The notes below the pieces were generated by a model. That model worked only from the letters and a program-made list of their open reading frames with translations, did not search any database and was not told the DNA's origin. Positions 31,349 to 42,584 of a stretch of 64,000 bases of DNA are shown here, one piece after another (the stretch's first letter is position 1; each line of letters opens with the position of its first letter). The DNA comes from an uncultured Chlorobiaceae bacterium (GTDB taxonomy: Bacteria > Bacteroidota > Chlorobiia > Chlorobiales > Chlorobiaceae). The DNA is taken from the NCBI GenBank assembly GCA_903940125.1, contig CAJAJL010000077.1, forward strand, positions 24,895 through 88,894. Reading direction: 5' to 3'. A program made the position numbers and the translations under genes.

Positions 31349-32431
31349 TCAGGACTTTCGAGCAGCGATGATTCTGACATCAAGACCTTCCCGTAAGCTC
31401 TTATCAGGAAGCAAAGCAATTTTATCGCCTTTTTTAAGTCCCTGCAAAACCTCAATAAACGTCATATCGCTGGCACCCTGCCGAATAAGCTGTTTTTTCA
31501 ATCGTCCATTGTCAATTTTCCAAACGTAGCTCTGATGGTTTTCCTCAAACACGGAACTTTTTCTGACAAGAAGAGCGTGCTGCTTTGTATTGTATATAAT
31601 ATTTGCTGTAGCGGTCATGCCGGCCTGGATATTGCCAACCGGTTTTGCAAAGGTCAAATAAATCTTTGATGTCTTGGTGATCTTGTCTGTCTGGGGCACT
31701 ATACGAGAGACAACTGCAGAGAGGCGTTTATCAGGATAGGCATCAAAAGCAACCGTTGCCGCCTGACCATTGCGGATCTTGGGAACATCCAGTTCATCAA
31801 CCTCTACACTCACCAGATAACTTGATGTATCAACGACTCTTGCAACCAGCGTATTGAGTGTGACATAATCACCCTCCTTGACATTCTGCAAGGTCAGCGT
31901 ACCTGAAAAAGGTGCTCTAACGGTCAGCTTTTTGAGATCATCCTCACGCATCTTTACCATAAACTCCTTTTGCTGGAGCAACTCTTCAGCCTGAATGCGG
32001 TTTTTTTCGGCATCGTCAACCTCCTGGCGGGATATCGCCCCTTCCTTAAAGAGGTTTTTCTTTCTGATACTTTGAAGTGAGTTATCCTTCATCAGTGCCT
32101 GCTGTTCTGCAAAGGCAGCCTTTGCCTGACGAACGGCAAGCTGGGGATTAGGACTGTTGATTTCAAGGATTTTCTGGCCGGCAGTGACTTTCTGACCTTC
32201 GAGAGCACCGATGTAACTGACTGTTCCTGAATACTCAGCACTGAGGTTGGCAACTGCATCTGCCTCAACAAACCCTGTACCATAGATGGCCTGAACAAGT
32301 TCAGCATAGGTGACCTCTCCAGCCTCAATATCGACACTATTACCTTTGGTGATCAGAAAAACAACAGTCGCGACAAAAACAACTGCAAGAGCTATGGAAT
32401 ATTTTGGAAGAAATTTTTGAAGGGACTTCAT
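31349..32431 (-). CDS. Efflux RND/ABC periplasmic adaptor (HlyD/MacA-like membrane fusion protein)
   Basis: Single N-terminal TM, biotinyl-lipoyl-like VSYIGALEGQKVTAGQKILEINSPNP, VRAPFSGTLTLQNVKEGDYV. Confidence 0.88.
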   Translation of the reverse strand: MKSLQKFLPKYSIALAVVFVATVVFLITKGNSVDIEAGEVTYAELVQAIYGTGFVEADAVANLSAEYSGTVSYIGALEGQKVTAGQKILEINSPNPQLAVRQAKAAFAEQQALMKDNSLQSIRKKNLFKEGAISRQEVDDAEKNRIQAEELLQQKEFMVKMREDDLKKLTVRAPFSGTLTLQNVKEGDYVTLNTLVARVVDTSSYLVSVEVDELDVPKIRNGQAATVAFDAYPDKRLSAVVSRIVPQTDKITKTSKIYLTFAKPVGNIQAGMTATANIIYNTKQHALLVRKSSVFEENHQSYVWKIDNGRLKKQLIRQGASDMTFIEVLQGLKKGDKIALLPDKSLREGLDVRIIAARKS

Positions 32432-32599
32432 TGGTACCGTTATTATTGATTCAGCTTAAGGAAGTTACATGTTTTGAACTTTTTATCCATTCTGACCTTG
32501 GTTTTTCCATAATTTTATCAATCTTTAAACACATTTTTCTTTCCGTGAGATGCAAAACACTAAGAGTATTGCATAAAAAACACTTAATCTACACCTTCA

Positions 32600-33013
32600 A
32601 TGGGCGATAATCAAGATTTACAGAAAAGCTTTCTTGAAACGGTCAAGTTCGATGATAAAGGACTTGTTCCGGCAATTGTTCAGGACCATGAAACAGGAAA
32701 GGTACTGATGATGGCATGGATGAATCGGGAGAGCCTTCAGATGACACTGGACAAAAAGAAAGCGTGTTACTGGAGCCGCAGCCGTAAAGAACTCTGGCTG
32801 AAAGGTGAATCATCAGGCAACATGCAGTCGGTTCACGAGATTCTGATTGACTGCGATGGCGACACACTGCTTTTAAAAGTCTCACAAATCGGCGGAGCCT
32901 GCCATGTCGGGTATCACTCCTGCTTTTATCGCAAAGCCAAAGATGATACAACAATGGAAATCTGTGATACTCTGATGTTTAACCCGGAAGATGTCTATGG
33001 TAAAAAAAGCTGA
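32600..33013 (+). CDS. hisI: Phosphoribosyl-AMP cyclohydrolase
   Basis: [16 protein letters not shown]...[20 protein letters not shown]...[28 protein letters not shown]. Confidence 0.95.
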   Translation: MGDNQDLQKSFLETVKFDDKGLVPAIVQDHETGKVLMMAWMNRESLQMTLDKKKACYWSRSRKELWLKGESSGNMQSVHEILIDCDGDTLLLKVSQIGGACHVGYHSCFYRKAKDDTTMEICDTLMFNPEDVYGKKS

Positions 33014-33746
33014 TATGGCGGTAAATAAATCACAAGAGAGTGCCAAATCCCTTAACCAGACTAAATCCAGAGCCTCGATTCAGCGAATGTTTGACGAGGT
33101 TGCCCCAACCTATGATTTTTTAAATCATCTGCTGAGTCTGGGAATCGATAATTACTGGCGGGCAAAAGCAACAAGCAAGGCAAAAAAACTCCTTGAAAAA
33201 AATCCCGCGCCAAGGATTCTTGATGTCGCAACCGGCACCGGCGACCTGGCTGATTCTATGTCAAAAATATCAGGGGCAAAAGTTACAGCGCTTGACCTTT
33301 CACCTGAAATGCTTGCCATTGCTCGAAAAAAGTATCCTGATATCACTTTTTTGGAAGGATATGCTGAAAAGCTGCCGTTTAAGGATGCAAGTTTTGATGT
33401 TGTCAGTGCAGGGTTTGGAGTAAGAAATTTTGAAGACCTTGGCAAGGGAATGCGGGAATTCCATCGTGTTTTGAAGCCGGGCGGCTATGCGTTCATTATT
33501 GAACCGATGATCCCGCGCAATGAAGTGATGAAAAAACTGTACCTGATCTATTTTAAAAAGGTACTGCCTAAAATCGCAGGATTGTTCAGCAAATCCAGTT
33601 TTGCCTATGACTATCTGCCTCATTCTGTCGAGCAGTTTCCGCAGACCACCGCTTTTACCGCAATTCTGAAAAAAAACGGATTCCGAACCGCCGAGTTTTA
33701 TCCGATGACTTTTGAAACATCCATTCTTTACATTGCCGGCAAATAG
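32991..33746 (+). CDS. ubiE: Demethylmenaquinone methyltransferase (MenG/UbiE)
   Basis: [60 protein letters not shown]. Start uncertain (32991 or 33015). Confidence 0.93.
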   Translation: MSMVKKADMAVNKSQESAKSLNQTKSRASIQRMFDEVAPTYDFLNHLLSLGIDNYWRAKATSKAKKLLEKNPAPRILDVATGTGDLADSMSKISGAKVTALDLSPEMLAIARKKYPDITFLEGYAEKLPFKDASFDVVSAGFGVRNFEDLGKGMREFHRVLKPGGYAFIIEPMIPRNEVMKKLYLIYFKKVLPKIAGLFSKSSFAYDYLPHSVEQFPQTTAFTAILKKNGFRTAEFYPMTFETSILYIAGK

Positions 33747-33786
33747 CTCAGGTTCTCTTTTTCGTCTGAGCATACCGCCGGAATAA

Positions 33787-34170
33787 TTACATCTGGCGGT
33801 AGTGCTGATAAGCAAAGAGACGTCGAAGCAGGAATATTGTAACTGCATAAACGGTAATACCAACAACATCGGTAAGCAAGTCAGCCACTTCTGCAGAGCG
33901 ATAAGGTAGAAAGGATTGAACGTACTCTATCAGAATCCCGTAACCAATCAGCACTATAATCTTGAGCACCCCGAAACGGCTCTTTGGAAAAGAGAAATCC
34001 AACAGAAACGCAAGTGTATAAAAAGCAAGGAAATGCAGAATTTTATCGCTGTTCGCAACAGGTACCGATATCCCGTTCCGAATCGTCGCCTGCCAGCTTA
34101 TAAAGCACAGAGTTACGACCAATAACAGTCGGGAGGAAATCGTCATCACATACTGTTTGTTGTCTTTCAC
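33787..34170 (-). CDS. VanZ-like family protein
   Basis: SDKILHFLAFYTLAFLLDFSFP...LIEYVQSFLPYRSAEVADLLTDVVGI. Confidence 0.82.
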   Translation of the reverse strand: MKDNKQYVMTISSRLLLVVTLCFISWQATIRNGISVPVANSDKILHFLAFYTLAFLLDFSFPKSRFGVLKIIVLIGYGILIEYVQSFLPYRSAEVADLLTDVVGITVYAVTIFLLRRLFAYQHYRQM

Positions 34171-34185
34171 GTGTAATGGGAAATA

Positions 34186-34824
34186 CTAAAGGTTACCGAT
34201 GCGGTTGATTGATTCAAGTTCAGCGCGGTATTTTGCAAAATTACGGCAGGCATGTTCCTGCTTCAACCTGTCTGCATGAATTTTTTTTATAAGATCGACA
34301 ACCTGTGACGACTCTGTGACATGGAATATCATGTGCATATCGCTTTTGTTGAAAAGCTTCCTCTCCATCACCTCATTTTCAAGCCATAATAGCAGATTGG
34401 TCCAGATTTCACCATAGAGAATAATCGGTGTTTCGCAGATATGCTCCACCTGTACAAGCTGCCATGCATAAAAGAGTTCGAGCAGGGTTCCAATACCTCC
34501 GGGAGCCACAACCACTGCATCTGAGAGTGCCATGAACGTATCAAGCCTGTTACTGAAAAGGCTGAACTCCTGTTTGATATCAAGAAAATTGTTTGCGTTC
34601 TGCTCTCTGGGGAGTCTGATGTTCAGGCCGATGGAGCGGCTTGCAGAGTGAGCGCTTTTCGTCCCTGCATTAGCTGCCTGCATTAATCCAGGGCCACCAC
34701 CTGTCACAATATCAAAGCCCGATTCCGCCAGGCCTCTGGCTATTTCAAAAACATCCTTATAATCCTTATCACCTTCCTGAATTCTGGCTGATCCGAATAT
34801 TGCCACCCTGTAGTGAAGATCCAT
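34186..34824 (-). CDS. LOG family protein (lysine decarboxylase-like, Rossmann)
   Basis: [15 protein letters not shown] and [19 protein letters not shown]. Start chosen at [13 protein letters not shown] to remove overlap with ligA. Confidence 0.88.
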   Translation of the reverse strand: MDLHYRVAIFGSARIQEGDKDYKDVFEIARGLAESGFDIVTGGGPGLMQAANAGTKSAHSASRSIGLNIRLPREQNANNFLDIKQEFSLFSNRLDTFMALSDAVVVAPGGIGTLLELFYAWQLVQVEHICETPIILYGEIWTNLLLWLENEVMERKLFNKSDMHMIFHVTESSQVVDLIKKIHADRLKQEHACRNFAKYRAELESINRIGNL

Positions 34825-34867
34825 AAAGTCTCCTTGTGCATAATAGTGTTTTCTCTTTCCTTGCCCC

Positions 34868-36901
<2,034 letters not shown>

Positions 36902-36907
36902 CTAAGG

Positions 36908-38446
36908 TTATCTGACAGGTGAAAATGCCCAACCGGTAAGATTTTTCAGAAAGCCGAATGAGCCATGCATGCCAAGCTTTTCCCAAGTCGCCACCAGCAC
37001 TCTGGGATAGCGCCAGGCAAGTCGAAGCATCACCATCATCAAATCCTCAATCTTCATTTCATCGCGGAACATAGCCTGACGGTAGCGCTCGGGCAGTTCA
37101 TCAAGAACAATCATAACCTCGTTCATAAGATCGTTGACAAAGTTCGGCTCATCAGTCGCGGAGTTAAAGCACATATACTTCATCAAATTAGCCATCGAGG
37201 CCACATTGGGTTCGTAGGCACTGATTTTTTCCAGATGCTTTTTAGAAAGGTTATTTTCGGTTATTGCATGGTCAAGATCTGCCGTTAAATGCGGAAGATT
37301 ACGAACCATGGAACCGAACCCGCAGAACGTCAGTGGAGAAGCAAGCGAAGCAGCGTCACCGAAAAGAATGATACGGTCATCGGCAATCTCGCGTGTACGG
37401 TTGAACCCGTTATGAAAATACGCTGGAATAATGCCATAAACAGGGCGGTGAACAACAAACTCCTTACCGATTTTTTTATACTCGGGAAGTTTTTTGAAAT
37501 AGGTATCGAAAAGTCCGAGCAGGGACTTGTCGTTCGGTGAGTCCGCCTCATCATAAAAAAAGAGATAGCTGATATACTGCGACTCTTCGGCGGGAAATCC
37601 TTCCCAGATAAGCTGTCGTCCCTTTCCCGGAACCAAGTCGGCAGGTCCTATACTGGCGAGAATTTCACCGGTATCAAAATCAACATCTTCAAATCCGCTC
37701 GCTATTGTACCAACCGTGGGGCAGACATGTGTTTGAGGCACACCTTCGTTAAGCTGCATGGCTATGGGAGAGAGTATCCCCATGACATCGACAAGCACTT
37801 CAGCCTTGTAATAGAATGCCTTGCCTTTGCTATCCTCAACCTTGACAACAATATGGTCGTCAAACCGGTAACAGCAGGAAAAGGACCTCTCTGCAAGAAT
37901 AGTGCTCCCTTGAACCAGCATAACCTTATCTTTTGCCATGCCAAGGAGCTTGTCGGCATTAACAGCGCAATCGAGTACATTTTTCATATAGAGCCTCTTC
38001 TGGCTGCCATCCGGCTTATAAAACTCAACCCATCCGGTCTTGTAGCGACGGACAATAACCGAATCAACTTCGTTCTCTGTAAACAAACCTATAGCTGAGA
38101 GTTTCAGAAGTTCCTGTCTTGAAATATTCCAGTCCCGGGTGGATTTAGCTGGTGTCTGGCGATCAAAAATCATAACCTTCCGGCCATACTTTTTTGCCAT
38201 CACAGCTGCATGGAGCAGACTGAGGGTCCCGCCTGCATAAATCAAATCATACTCGCCGCTGATCACCGCATTTTTTGGCAGGTCACTTCCGGATAGAATT
38301 ACTTGCCGAACTGGATGCTTCAACAGCTCCCAATAACTATCCACTGCTTTGATATGGAGAAGATGCTGCTCTCCATCCACAAGAGCTGAAAATGCTTTGT
38401 AAAGGTGAGGGTGAGTCTGCTTGATTTGTTTGAGTAACGATGACAT
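36908..38446 (-). CDS. cruA: CruA/CruP-type FAD-dependent lycopene cyclase-like protein
   Basis: GGTLSLLHAAVMAKKYGRKVMIFDRQTPAKSTRDWNISRQEL (WNISR-type motif seen in the CruA/CruP family); IILFGDAASLASPLTFCGFGSMVRNL flavoprotein motif. Confidence 0.6.
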   Translation of the reverse strand: MSSLLKQIKQTHPHLYKAFSALVDGEQHLLHIKAVDSYWELLKHPVRQVILSGSDLPKNAVISGEYDLIYAGGTLSLLHAAVMAKKYGRKVMIFDRQTPAKSTRDWNISRQELLKLSAIGLFTENEVDSVIVRRYKTGWVEFYKPDGSQKRLYMKNVLDCAVNADKLLGMAKDKVMLVQGSTILAERSFSCCYRFDDHIVVKVEDSKGKAFYYKAEVLVDVMGILSPIAMQLNEGVPQTHVCPTVGTIASGFEDVDFDTGEILASIGPADLVPGKGRQLIWEGFPAEESQYISYLFFYDEADSPNDKSLLGLFDTYFKKLPEYKKIGKEFVVHRPVYGIIPAYFHNGFNRTREIADDRIILFGDAASLASPLTFCGFGSMVRNLPHLTADLDHAITENNLSKKHLEKISAYEPNVASMANLMKYMCFNSATDEPNFVNDLMNEVMIVLDELPERYRQAMFRDEMKIEDLMMVMLRLAWRYPRVLVATWEKLGMHGSFGFLKNLTGWAFSPVR

Positions 38447-38491
38447 AGAAGAATATGGTAAAGGATATTAATGCTAATCGCGCATCCTGGT

Positions 38492-39211
38492 TTATGTGGT
38501 ATATTCAGCCATCGATCGCAACAGCACATCACTTTCAATCATTCCATCAACAAGATTGATCCTCCGCCCTGCACGGTTTGCAAACTCCTCATCGTGAGTA
38601 ACAACAATAACAGTCTGATGCAGCTCCCTGTTGAGCCGGTCAAAAAGATTATAGACATTGTTCGCAGAACGGGAATCGAGATTGCCAGTCGGCTCATCCC
38701 CAAGGAGTACCTTCGGCTCGTTTGCCAAAGCACGGGCAATGGCCACACGCTGCTGCTGACCCCCGGAAAGCTGGCTTGGCTTGTTGGTGTACTTGTTCTG
38801 CATCTCTACCAGATCGAGCAGCATCTTTGCTCGATCCCTGATCTCCTTCCTGTTGCGCCTGCCATTGATCATCATGGGCATACTGACATTCTCGACAGCG
38901 TTAAACTCCGGAAGTAAAAAATGAAACTGATAGATAAACCCTATCTTTTCATTCCGGATCTGGTTCATTTCTTTTTCACTCTTGTCGTTAATCGCCTCTC
39001 CATCGAGCCACACCTTCCCTGCAGTTGGCTTGTCAAGCCCTCCCATAATATAGAGTAGTGTTGATTTACCGGAACCGGAAGGGCCTGTAATCGCGACAAA
39101 CTCTCCTGCCATAATTTCAACGGAAAGGTTGGGAATAATGGTCTGACGGATATCCTTGGAAAGTTCAAGCTCCTTTCGGATACCCTCCAGTTTGAGAATG
39201 ACTGCAGCCAT
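38492..39211 (-). CDS. lolD: LolD-like ABC transporter ATP-binding protein
   Basis: [55 protein letters not shown]. Confidence 0.88.
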   Translation of the reverse strand: MAAVILKLEGIRKELELSKDIRQTIIPNLSVEIMAGEFVAITGPSGSGKSTLLYIMGGLDKPTAGKVWLDGEAINDKSEKEMNQIRNEKIGFIYQFHFLLPEFNAVENVSMPMMINGRRNRKEIRDRAKMLLDLVEMQNKYTNKPSQLSGGQQQRVAIARALANEPKVLLGDEPTGNLDSRSANNVYNLFDRLNRELHQTVIVVTHDEEFANRAGRRINLVDGMIESDVLLRSMAEYTT

Positions 39212-39528
39212 CAGTTACTGTTTCCGTAATATTGTTGTTATCAATCCTGCCGTTAACGTCATAAGCTTTTAACATATAGTGCCTGTGTCATATTATATAA
39301 TAAAAAAGGCCCGAAAGAGGGAGCTGTATTTGTGGAAAAACTGCACTCTCCTGCAGGGATATGCCTAATTTTAAAATCAGAAGTATAAATGGCAGCACCA
39401 CGCTAACGCCGGATATGCGTTCTTACAGTCATGTATTTCACTTGGCTTGTAAAAATAATTTTTTGGTAAGTTATGTAAACAGGCATTCAGAAAACCTGAA
39501 CAGCTTGACTCAATGAAAAGAAGTGACA

Positions 39529-39888
39529 ATGATACGTATAACGACACATCGAGCACCGACTCATCCGGGAGAGATGCTTCTTGAAGAGTTTTTGAACCCA
39601 ATGGGAATTACTCAGCGGCAATTAGCTGATGCTATTCACATTCCTTATCAGCGGGTTAATGAAATCATTAATGGCAGACGTGGAGTAACTCCGGCTACGG
39701 CGCTGAGACTCGCTAAATTTTTTGACCTTTCCGCTGACTTCTGGATGAATCTCCAACAGCGATGGGATCTTTATCATGCAAAACATGCAGAGGATCACCT
39801 GTTAAAAAGCATAATTCCTTTAGCTCAGAGGGTGGCCAACTTCCAAGGAAGCGCACACCATAATTTTGAGACATTTCCCAAAGCATGA
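39529..39888 (+). CDS. higA: HigA-family XRE antitoxin (apparently orphan)
   Basis: HPGEMLLEEFLNPMGITQRQLADAIHIPYQRVNEIINGRRGVTPATALRLAKFFDLSADFWMNLQ. ATG 39529 or GTG 39523. Confidence 0.88.
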   Translation: MIRITTHRAPTHPGEMLLEEFLNPMGITQRQLADAIHIPYQRVNEIINGRRGVTPATALRLAKFFDLSADFWMNLQQRWDLYHAKHAEDHLLKSIIPLAQRVANFQGSAHHNFETFPKA

Positions 39889-40005
39889 TTAATCATCATG
39901 AGCCTGTGGTAACTTTACGATGTGTTTTTGTAAGACGGACAGCCTCATTACGTCCAGAATAAATTTTGCACATCTTCGTATTGCGATATCAGAATCTATA
40001 ACATA

Positions 40006-41049
40006 TTGAAACGCAACCTTGGAAAGCTGAACAACAATGTGCCGCTGAACGCTTTGCTGCAGGATGCCGACCGTGAAGGAACGCCATACAATGAGTTCAT
40101 GAAACAGGTGCTGATATGGGGTTCGGTATACGGCGTGGTCTGGGTGATTGTTGACAAATCGAACTCTTCGGCATATACCAAGGCTGATGAAATCAATGGA
40201 GGCATAAGGCCCTACCTGCGCTTTTACACCCCGCTTGATGTCACCGATTTTGAGTTTACACCGAAACCCTCCGGCGAATATGAGCTGACCTGGTTCGAGG
40301 TCCAGGAACAATACACCACAAGAGAGGGCGACGTGAAAATTATCTGCCAATGGTCAAAAGATACAGTGGTGACCAGCACAACTGTTAGAAAAACCACGCA
40401 AACAACCACGATAAAAAACCCGATTGGCCGCATACCGGCAACGCCACACTACAACAAGAAGTCACTGACAAGAGGCCTCTCCACCTCCGACCTGCAGGAT
40501 ATTGCAGGTGTGCAGATCAGCATCTATAACGACCTCTCCGAACTGTCCCAGATGATCAGGGGCGCAAACCATAAGACACTCGTCAAAAACCTCAACGACC
40601 AGGCTTCTACCGGTGCAGGCGGCGTTATTATCATGGATCCCGACACACCTTCAGGCAAGCTTCCTTATCTGCTGCAGGCCGATGCAAGCGCACTCACCGG
40701 ACTGCTCAACACCATCGACAAAAAAACCGAAATGGTCAACCGCATGGCGCACCTCACGCCAGTACGAACCTACCGTGCACAGGTTGTTTCAGCGGTCGCC
40801 ATGGAAACGGAATTTCAAATACTGAACACGCTACTTGCAGACAAGGCGGCACGGGAAGCGGCGGCAATGATCAATTCAACCTCCTTGCCGACAGAGCTGA
40901 ACAAGCAGCTTGCGCACATTGCATTGCCGGATGATGATCTGATTGAGAAGATAGATAAGGAGCTGAGCAAAGGGAAAGGTGGGTGTGGCGGTGCAAGTAC
41001 AACAGGCTGTAACAGCTCCCCCCTGAAGAGTACAATGAAGACTATTTGA
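40006..41049 (+). pseudogene. Phage portal-like protein, N-terminally truncated remnant
   Basis: 347 aa from a TTG codon. Content resembles phage portal proteins (SWGSVYGVVW-type 'LIWGSVYGVVWVIVDKS', acidic/His-less C-terminus), no ATG/RBS and no adjacent phage genes. Confidence 0.5.
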
Positions 41050-41124
41050 TGTGAAACATTATGATTGACATGATATCACCTCTTTATGCCACCTGGCCCC
41101 AGCTCTTTAACGGTTACTGAGACC

Positions 41125-41358
41125 TTAGACCTTGTGAGTTGTGTTTCCAAGTTTACTTTTAAGTTCATTCGCACTCAACTTACCCCAACCCTGAGGCTTC
41201 AGTTTTTTGAGGGCGGCAATATCTGCCTCACTCAATCCTAAAGCTTCAGAATGCAATACCGCAACAGTATTTTTAACCAAAGCATCACGAAAATGACTGT
41301 CACTTATAGCTCGATAAATAACCTGCTTGGCTTCGGTTGATAATGGTGTTGTTGGCAT
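41125..41358 (-). CDS. Small protein resembling Os1348/NHLP-type leader peptides
   Basis: 77 aa; good RBS (gggaggtttgtATG on the minus strand); VIYRAISDSHFRDALVKNTVAVLHSEALGLSEADIAALKKLKP pattern. Confidence 0.55.
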   Translation of the reverse strand: MPTTPLSTEAKQVIYRAISDSHFRDALVKNTVAVLHSEALGLSEADIAALKKLKPQGWGKLSANELKSKLGNTTHKV

Positions 41359-41679
41359 ACAAACCTCCCGTTGTTAAATCTTTTTCTTCAACGATCAATA
41401 ATTGCACGTCACCTCTCATAAAGTACACAATTGAGTAAGTAATACGATACCAGAACAGCTATTTATTAGAGATATAAAACCGCGTTTATACGTTTAGCCA
41501 AAGTTTCAGAATATGAAATTATATGTTGATGATGAACCAAACTTAGCAGTTTGCGCGCCAGTTCTTTTTTGCAGCTTTCACGAATAACTGCTGACAGTTT
41601 TTGTTAACCTGCTTTTTTTTCTCTCTGTTCCGCAAAATCGCCCTCCTTTAGAATCCAAAAGACTTTTGTCAAATTTGTT

Positions 41680-41741
41680 CCACCATTGTTCTTCTTGCGT
41701 TATTAAATATGCATATACCTTTATAATATAATCACATAGCC
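41680..41741 (+). repeat. Degenerate 62-bp repeat, copy 1
   Basis: CCACCATTGTTC...CGTTA...TATAC...TTATAA...ATAGCC; same anchors, order and total length as 42398..42459. Confidence 0.5.
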
Positions 41742-41767
41742 CTTATCCATTATACACAGGGTAATTT

Positions 41768-41905
41768 GTAAATTCAGCAACATTGCAGACAGAGCTGAAC
41801 AAGCAACTGGCGCGCATTGCATTGCATGATGATGATCTCATCGAGAAAATTGATATGGAGCAAAAAATTTTGTGCAAGATAATGTTCATATCAACGTCAG
41901 AATAA
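41768..41905 (+). pseudogene. Second, decayed copy of the 3' part of the portal-like gene
   Basis: Reads NSATLQTELNKQLARIALHDDDLIEKIDMEQ versus NSTSLPTELNKQLAHIALPDDDLIEKIDKEL in 40006..41049. Confidence 0.75.
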
Positions 41906-41962
41906 ATGTGTGTGTGGGCTCATTCAGAGCATTTAGCGTTAATTATTAAAATTTGAATACTT

Positions 41963-42082
41963 ATGAACATTAAAAAAGCATTTATGGGCTGTATCATGCT
42001 GGTTATGACCGTAGCATTCTGCAATGAATCTTTTGCCGCCTCAACTCATAAGCATCCTCATAGGGTGCATGCCAAAAAGTAG
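41963..42082 (+). CDS. Putative secreted His-rich 39-aa peptide
   Basis: MNIKKAFMGCIMLVMTVAFCNESFA-ASTHKHPHRVHAKK: signal-peptide-like N-terminus with an A-x-A-like cleavage site and a basic/His tail. Not in the supplied ORF track. Confidence 0.45.
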   Translation: MNIKKAFMGCIMLVMTVAFCNESFAASTHKHPHRVHAKK

Positions 42083-42138
42083 TTCATCATTATCCAAGCA
42101 ATGGCTCATGATGAGAGCAGATAGCATGAGCATATATA

Positions 42139-42291
42139 ATGTGTCGTCGTATGAAGGAAACGATTGAAAGCTTTAAAACTCCCCTTTGGATTGCCGGTAC
42201 CGTTATTGCCGCTTGGGGAGCTTGGATTATAAAGCGAAGGATGAAAAACAAGAAGACAAAGAAAACTGATAAGACTTCTGAACTTTACTGA
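42139..42291 (+). CDS. Putative 50-aa single-TM small protein
   Basis: MCRRMKETIESFKTPLWIAGTVIAAWGAWIIKRRMKNKKTKKTDKTSELY; one TM helix with polybasic flank. Not in the supplied ORF track. Confidence 0.4.
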   Translation: MCRRMKETIESFKTPLWIAGTVIAAWGAWIIKRRMKNKKTKKTDKTSELY

Positions 42292-42360
42292 TGGCTTGCA
42301 AGGCTAATGATGATGATACGATGAAACAATAAAGCAAGCTGTCAGTATTGAAGACGACAA

Positions 42361-42389
42361 AAGCCCCTTTTTATATGAAGGGGTTTTTT
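42361..42389 (+). terminator. Rho-independent terminator
   Basis: AAGCCCCTTTTTATATGAAGGGGTTTTTT: CCCCTT/AAGGGG stem followed by T6. Confidence 0.7.
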
Positions 42390-42397
42390 ATTACCGA

Positions 42398-42459
42398 CCA
42401 CCATTGTTCCTTTTCACGTTAAAAAACAGACTATACTATTATAAAATAAATGTATAGCC
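42398..42459 (+). repeat. Degenerate 62-bp repeat, copy 2
   Basis: CCACCATTGTTC (12/12 identical to copy 1) through ATAGCC, 718 bp downstream of copy 1. Confidence 0.5.
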
Positions 42460-42584
42460 TAAACTGCGGAAACTCGGCGAATCGTTTTACTGGATGCAAA
42501 ATAGTGATATGGCACCTGAAAGACGTTTGTTTTTTTGGGGTTCGATTGATTAACATGTCATAATTGTATTGATTAATTGACAAT

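Noticed and set aside
39889-40350. 153-aa minus-strand ORF overlapping the portal-like gene
   Set aside because: Considered as a possible decayed gene (…FQYVIDSDIAIRRCAKFILDVMRLS…), but most of it is antisense to the portal-like frame and I could not assign a family.
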